The notes under the pieces were generated by a model. That model saw only the letters and a list, made by a program, of their open reading frames with translations. It made no database searches and was not told the origin of the DNA. Positions 6,067 to 9,583 of a stretch of DNA of 9,583 bases are shown here, one piece after another (the first letter of the stretch is position 1; every line of letters begins with the position of its first letter). The position numbers were made by a program, and so were the translations under genes. The stretch is from an uncultured Anaerolineae bacterium. Lineage in GTDB: Bacteria; Chloroflexota; Anaerolineae; Anaerolineales; Villigracilaceae. Location: the NCBI GenBank assembly GCA_903854805.1, contig CAINXK010000616.1:1-9583 (forward strand), given 5' to 3'.

Positions 6067-6855
6067 TTACGGCAGTCCCTTGAAACCGCTTGCCCGCCAA
6101 CCCGCAAGACGCACCAGGCTCAGATTCGAAAGCATCAGGGTCAGGCCAAAAGCGATCAGGACATTGGTGATAAAAAAGAAAAGCAGTTCCTCCAGAGGTA
6201 GGATCCCAAAAAAACGAATACCCGTGGTCTGTTCTGTTGATATTGACCAGGTGGTCGCTTTCAACGCCACGATATCGGTCAGCGCAAGATAGACACTGAC
6301 AGGAATGATGGCCCAGAAAACCAGTTTGCGGTAATGCCAGAGAATATCTGCCCCAAACAAAAATTGGGGGAAAATTGCCGGGAGTGCCCAGAAAAGAGTC
6401 AAGGAGAGATAGGTTCCCGGTTTCCATCCGCTAAAAAACAGCCCGGCAAAAAATAACCAGAGCGTAAGCAATCCACCAAACGCCCACAAGCGCCCAATCC
6501 TGGAAGGGTTGAAAGCTCTCGCTTCAGGCAGTCTGCGCGCCAGAAACAACCACCATAGGCTGCTGAGCAAGGTCTCGACCACAAAAAAAGAATATTCTTC
6601 GATTGGCACCCAACCAAAAACAATCCCTGTCACCAGCTTAGGGTTATAAGACCAAACTCCTGTGGCAACCAGGTAATTATCCCAGGGCGTAGTATAAACC
6701 AGCGCAAGTGCAATATGCATAAAAATGATCATCCAGACCAGCTTCTTCTGGAATTGAAGTAGTTCCATGCCGCGCCGCTCATCCAGCCATGTAATGAACA
6801 GCAAAATCAGGATTGGGATCATAACGAACCGAAAGAGAAAATCAAAATAGGTCAT
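6067..6855 (-). CDS. Lycopene cyclase-domain membrane protein (fused CrtYc/CrtYd type)
   Basis: The product is a 262-residue polytopic membrane protein with two copies of the lycopene cyclase domain, as in fused CrtYc-CrtYd beta-cyclases of archaea and some bacteria. Domain one contains TTPWDN (55-60), GVWSY (66-70) and PIEE (84-87). Domain two repeats the pattern with D194, W203 and PLEE (220-223). The acidic PxEE motifs are expected near the active site. The reaction is ring closure of lycopene ends to beta-ionone rings, giving gamma- or beta-carotene; which ends are cyclised is not predictable. The ATG follows AAGG (6863-6866) by 7 bases and begins 24 bases after the P450 stop. No phytoene synthase or desaturase is in the window, so the rest of the pathway must lie elsewhere. 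Confidence 0.87.
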   Translation of the reverse strand: MTYFDFLFRFVMIPILILLFITWLDERRGMELLQFQKKLVWMIIFMHIALALVYTTPWDNYLVATGVWSYNPKLVTGIVFGWVPIEEYSFFVVETLLSSLWWLFLARRLPEARAFNPSRIGRLWAFGGLLTLWLFFAGLFFSGWKPGTYLSLTLFWALPAIFPQFLFGADILWHYRKLVFWAIIPVSVYLALTDIVALKATTWSISTEQTTGIRFFGILPLEELLFFFITNVLIAFGLTLMLSNLSLVRLAGWRASGFKGLP

Positions 6856-6879
6856 TCATTAACCTTAACGGCAGGACGG

Positions 6880-8142
6880 CTATAAAACGGCAGCCCTGCG
6901 CGAAACTTTCATAAACACACCTGGACGTGGCTCGAGGGTGGCACCCATATGGGCATGAATACCGGCCATATTCAGCGGCACAAAGCTAAAAGTCTTCAAC
7001 AGGTAGGTCACCAGAATACGCGCCTCGGCCTGCCCAAAAGCAGCTCCAATACAGGCACGCGGCCCACCGCCAAAGGGAAGGTAGGCAAAGGCTGGTTGTT
7101 TTCGCCCATGCTCGAAACGCTCTGGACAAAAATCATCAGGCTTATCCCAACTTTTTGGATCACGGTGGGTCAAATAGATCGAGTAGAACAGGCGCTCACC
7201 AGCTGGGACGCTCTGGCCCTCAAAAATCATTTCTTCAGCCACTACCCGATTGCCGATATGAATGGGTGGGTACAAACGCAAGGCTTCCTTGATAACATCA
7301 TCGAGCAAATGCGGATGAGTATCAGATTCTGCAACATCCAGACTGGCAACCAGGCGTGCTTGCTCATCCGGATGTTGTCCAAGCAAAACAAAGGTCCACG
7401 CCAACAAGGCAGTTGATGTATCATGTCCGGCAATCAGCATGGTCAGCATCTGGTCCCGGATCCGGTCATCATCCAGATCAGCCTCAATCAAATGGCCGAG
7501 CAGATCCGGCTTCGGGAGGCTTTGGCGGCGCTTGGAAATGATTCCATAAAGGTAGGCATCCAGTTCAGCCAGCGGTTTTCTGAAGGAAGGACGCGGAATT
7601 CCGCGCCACAATATCCATGCGCCAGGCGAAACAAATTCAATCGCCTTCAGGATTGGTTTCCAGATTCTGCCAAGATCATCCCAGGCATCCACGCCAAAGA
7701 GAGCCTCCATCACAATCAGCAGCGTGATTTTGCGGCTTTCGACCAGCATATCAACAGTCTGACCATCCTGCCATAAAGCTGTAACCCGTTCGGCCTGACG
7801 CAGCATCATGGCGCTGTAGCCGGGCAGAACCCCAGGTGTAAGCGATGGCTCCATCAAGGCGCGGTAATGATCATGCTCCGGGCCATCTGTAACCAAGACA
7901 CCCTTGCGCAGCACATCTGTCACCGGGTCCGGATTGCGCCATCGCAGTTTTTGTCGTTCGGTTACCAGCACCTTGCGGGCAGCTTCCGGTCCGGCAACCA
8001 CAAAAGGATGAAAGAAAAACAAAGGTATTTGAAAAATGCGCCCAACCCGCGCAAACATGACCCGCAACGGACCTAACAGACTGCGCTCTCTAATCAGCGC
8101 TTTTAGTACTTCGCGACCAACTTCTGCTTGAGGGGCTGGCAT
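6880..8142 (-). CDS. Cytochrome P450, possible carotenoid hydroxylase
   Basis: The product is a 420-residue soluble-type bacterial cytochrome P450 with no N-terminal membrane anchor. Numbered from this start it has the I-helix oxygen-activation motif AGHDT (238-242), the ExxR motif EALR (286-289), PERF (340-343), and the heme loop FGGGPRACIG with the thiolate ligand C364. All essential residues are present. An ATG six codons upstream (8160) lacks a ribosome-binding site. The chosen ATG follows GGAG (8148-8151) by 5 bases, so it is preferred. The substrate is not readable from motifs. The lycopene cyclase 24 bases downstream suggests hydroxylation of a cyclic carotenoid, as known for CYP175A1 of Thermus thermophilus, but fatty-acid or other terpenoid oxidation is possible. 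Electron-transfer partners are not encoded nearby. Confidence 0.92.
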   Translation of the reverse strand: MPAPQAEVGREVLKALIRERSLLGPLRVMFARVGRIFQIPLFFFHPFVVAGPEAARKVLVTERQKLRWRNPDPVTDVLRKGVLVTDGPEHDHYRALMEPSLTPGVLPGYSAMMLRQAERVTALWQDGQTVDMLVESRKITLLIVMEALFGVDAWDDLGRIWKPILKAIEFVSPGAWILWRGIPRPSFRKPLAELDAYLYGIISKRRQSLPKPDLLGHLIEADLDDDRIRDQMLTMLIAGHDTSTALLAWTFVLLGQHPDEQARLVASLDVAESDTHPHLLDDVIKEALRLYPPIHIGNRVVAEEMIFEGQSVPAGERLFYSIYLTHRDPKSWDKPDDFCPERFEHGRKQPAFAYLPFGGGPRACIGAAFGQAEARILVTYLLKTFSFVPLNMAGIHAHMGATLEPRPGVFMKVSRRAAVL

Positions 8143-8182
8143 GCTCACTCCGGTTTCCATTTTTCAGACAAGTAATTCGTTC

Positions 8183-8701
8183 TCAAATTTCAGCGGATAA
8201 TTCTTTTGTAAAATACAGGCAAAGATCATCGTCCACACAAAGGGTATTACCGTACAAAACAGGAAGTCCGGCATGCATCAAACCACGCCCATCAGGAACG
8301 TATCCGCGCCGTACATACATCCGCTGGGCAGTCCCATAATCTAGCGTCAGACCCACCCCAATTCCAACCCTTCCAGAAACAGCCGCAATCCGGTCTTCGG
8401 CCGCATCCATCAAGCTTGTGCCAATCCCGCGCTGCCGGAAATGAGGCAGCACATTAAAATCGGCGATTTCCGGAAGTTCCGCTTCACGGAAAGGACCGTA
8501 ATGAGACTGCCAGAGGATCGTTATATAGCCAGCAAAAATATCATCCAGCAGGGCGATCAAAACAACCCGTAAACCGGCTTCCTGCTCGGAAAGATAAGAT
8601 TCATACTGTGATGCAGGTTTGTTCCACCCAATTTCAGCAAATGCCGCCGCAATCGCCTGGATATCAGCAGAGAGCAGAGTACGAATGGCAACAACACTCA
8701 T
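8183..8701 (-). CDS. GNAT-family N-acetyltransferase
   Basis: The 172-residue protein has the Gcn5-related acetyltransferase fold. The acetyl-CoA pyrophosphate-binding motif A is visible as RQRGIGT (89-95) after strand ADFNVLP, and the later segment [16 protein letters not shown] (123-138) matches motif B, where an N/Y-containing helix precedes the last strands. The open frame extends 56 codons upstream, but those overlap the photolyase and carry no fold. This ATG follows AGGA (8711-8714) by 9 bases and overlaps the photolyase stop as ATGA, implying translational coupling. Substrate is unknown; members of this fold acetylate amines on small molecules, peptides or proteins. The P450 gene begins 40 bases downstream. 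Confidence 0.87.
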   Translation of the reverse strand: MSVVAIRTLLSADIQAIAAAFAEIGWNKPASQYESYLSEQEAGLRVVLIALLDDIFAGYITILWQSHYGPFREAELPEIADFNVLPHFRQRGIGTSLMDAAEDRIAAVSGRVGIGVGLTLDYGTAQRMYVRRGYVPDGRGLMHAGLPVLYGNTLCVDDDLCLYFTKELSAEI

Positions 8702-9583
8702 GCAGCGTGTTCCTGGCTGGCTTTTGAAATACGATATGCGCGCAATGTCTGCTCTTTGGCAGCAGCATGGTCGACGATCGGCTTGGATGGATAACCAGGC
8801 ACCTGTAGTCCTTTTTGCCATGGTGCATGAATGTTGTCCGCAGACAAATGAGCCAATTCCGGAATCCACCTGCGTATGTAAGCACCGTCAGGGTCAAATT
8901 TTTGGCTTTGGAGCAGTGGATTGAAGATACGAAAGTAAGGCGCGGCATCTGTTCCAGTTCCAGCAGTCCACTGCCAGCCGCCGTTATTCGCCGCCGGATC
9001 AGCATCCAATAAATTTTCCATGAACCAGCGCTCACCACGCTGCCAATTGATCAGCAGGTCCTTGACAAGGAAAGATGCCACGATCATGCGCGCACGATTG
9101 TGCATCCAACCGGTTTCAGCTAACTGGCGCATCCCGGCATCGACAACAGGTACGCCGGTTCTGCCTTCTTTCCAGGCAGCAAAATCGGCTTCCGCCTCCC
9201 GCCAGGGAATGTGCGCCAGCGATTGGTTAAACGCTGAATAGCTGACCCGTGGAAAGTGATAAATAATATTAATATAGAATTCACGCCAGATAAGTTCGGT
9301 CAACCAGGTTTCTGCAGATATTACCGCCAACGCATCCGGAGCATTTCGAATTGCCTGCTGAGCCGCGGATACCGCCTGGCGCAAGGAAAGCATACCAAAA
9401 CGTAGATAAGGGGACAACGAAGATGTGCCATCCAGATCCATACGATTACGATCAAGTTCATACCCGTAGATCTGTTCAACGCTGAAAGCATTCAAACGCC
9501 GCAAAGCTTCCTTTTCTCCGGCAGGAAATAAAGGATTTTCAGATCGCAAGGGAAGTTCTTCAGATCGGAGAAAAGGCAATGCC
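8698..9583 (-). CDS. phrB: Class I deoxyribodipyrimidine photolyase, C-terminal FAD domain (5' end outside window)
   Basis: This is the catalytic FAD-binding half of a cryptochrome/photolyase-family protein, about 294 visible residues. The reading frame runs off the right edge, so the N-terminal antenna domain is not seen. Conserved segments are [14 protein letters not shown] (52-65), [11 protein letters not shown] (92-102), [13 protein letters not shown] (141-153), [10 protein letters not shown] (156-165), and NNGGWQW (198-204) followed by [16 protein letters not shown]. The asparagine of the NNGGWQW region, which contacts FAD in CPD photolyases, is kept, favouring DNA repair over a signalling cryptochrome. 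The enzyme splits UV-induced cyclobutane pyrimidine dimers using blue light. It overlaps the GNAT gene by 4 bases and is the most upstream gene of the minus-strand cluster visible here. A (6-4) or CryB-type assignment is unlikely given these motifs. Confidence 0.95.
   Translation of the reverse strand, partial: ALPFLRSEELPLRSENPLFPAGEKEALRRLNAFSVEQIYGYELDRNRMDLDGTSSLSPYLRFGMLSLRQAVSAAQQAIRNAPDALAVISAETWLTELIWREFYINIIYHFPRVSYSAFNQSLAHIPWREAEADFAAWKEGRTGVPVVDAGMRQLAETGWMHNRARMIVASFLVKDLLINWQRGERWFMENLLDADPAANNGGWQWTAGTGTDAAPYFRIFNPLLQSQKFDPDGAYIRRWIPELAHLSADNIHAPWQKGLQVPGYPSKPIVDHAAAKEQTLRAYRISKASQEHAA

Noticed and set aside
6949..7416. Plus-strand open frame of 155 codons opposite the P450 gene
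   Set aside because: It is antisense to a P450 with all diagnostic motifs intact and has no recognisable family of its own.
8702..8869. N-terminal extension of 56 codons on the GNAT gene
   Set aside because: It lies entirely within the photolyase gene in a shifted frame; the ATG at 8701 has a ribosome-binding site and starts at the fold's first strand.

Overview
The window looks like a piece of a bacterial chromosome, most plausibly from the phylum Chloroflexota (class Anaerolineae or a close relative). That is an inference from the gene mix: a molybdenum hydroxylase large subunit, a pyridoxal-phosphate threonine synthase, two Rv2061-type F420/PPOX-fold proteins and a membrane lycopene cyclase of the CrtYc/CrtYd type. 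There is no rRNA or tRNA gene here to settle taxonomy. Genes are tightly packed and base composition is moderate. No transposase, phage gene or CRISPR array is visible.

Left half, plus strand. The window opens inside a xanthine-dehydrogenase-type molybdopterin subunit (to 1150). A 205-base gap holds an imperfect-inverted-repeat element bounded by 8-bp direct repeats, a candidate MITE. Next come threonine synthase (1356-2639), a 312-base non-coding gap with a strikingly symmetrical hairpin, an AI-2E-family membrane protein (2961-4058) and a DPM1/GtrB-type polyprenyl-phosphate glycosyltransferase (4153-5085). A perfect 17-bp-stem terminator at 5088-5128 has A/T runs on both sides and can stop transcription arriving from either direction.

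Right half, minus strand. Six genes run from the right edge towards that terminator. In transcription order they are: a class I DNA photolyase (3' part only), a GNAT acetyltransferase that overlaps it by ATGA, a cytochrome P450, a lycopene cyclase-domain protein, and two tandem paralogous F420/PPOX-fold proteins. Spacings of -4, 40, 24, 61 and 103 bases fit one operon, or an operon plus a closely following pair.

How they may work together. Photolyase repairs UV damage using blue light. Lycopene cyclase makes the beta-rings of carotenoids, and a P450 next to it could hydroxylate those rings, as CYP175A1 does in Thermus thermophilus, where carotenoid genes, a P450 and photolyase are also neighbours. 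The minus-strand group therefore reads as a light-protection cluster. The F420-type pair at its end is unexplained. One speculative link is that the deazaflavin chromophore Fo, the F420 precursor, is the antenna pigment of some photolyases.
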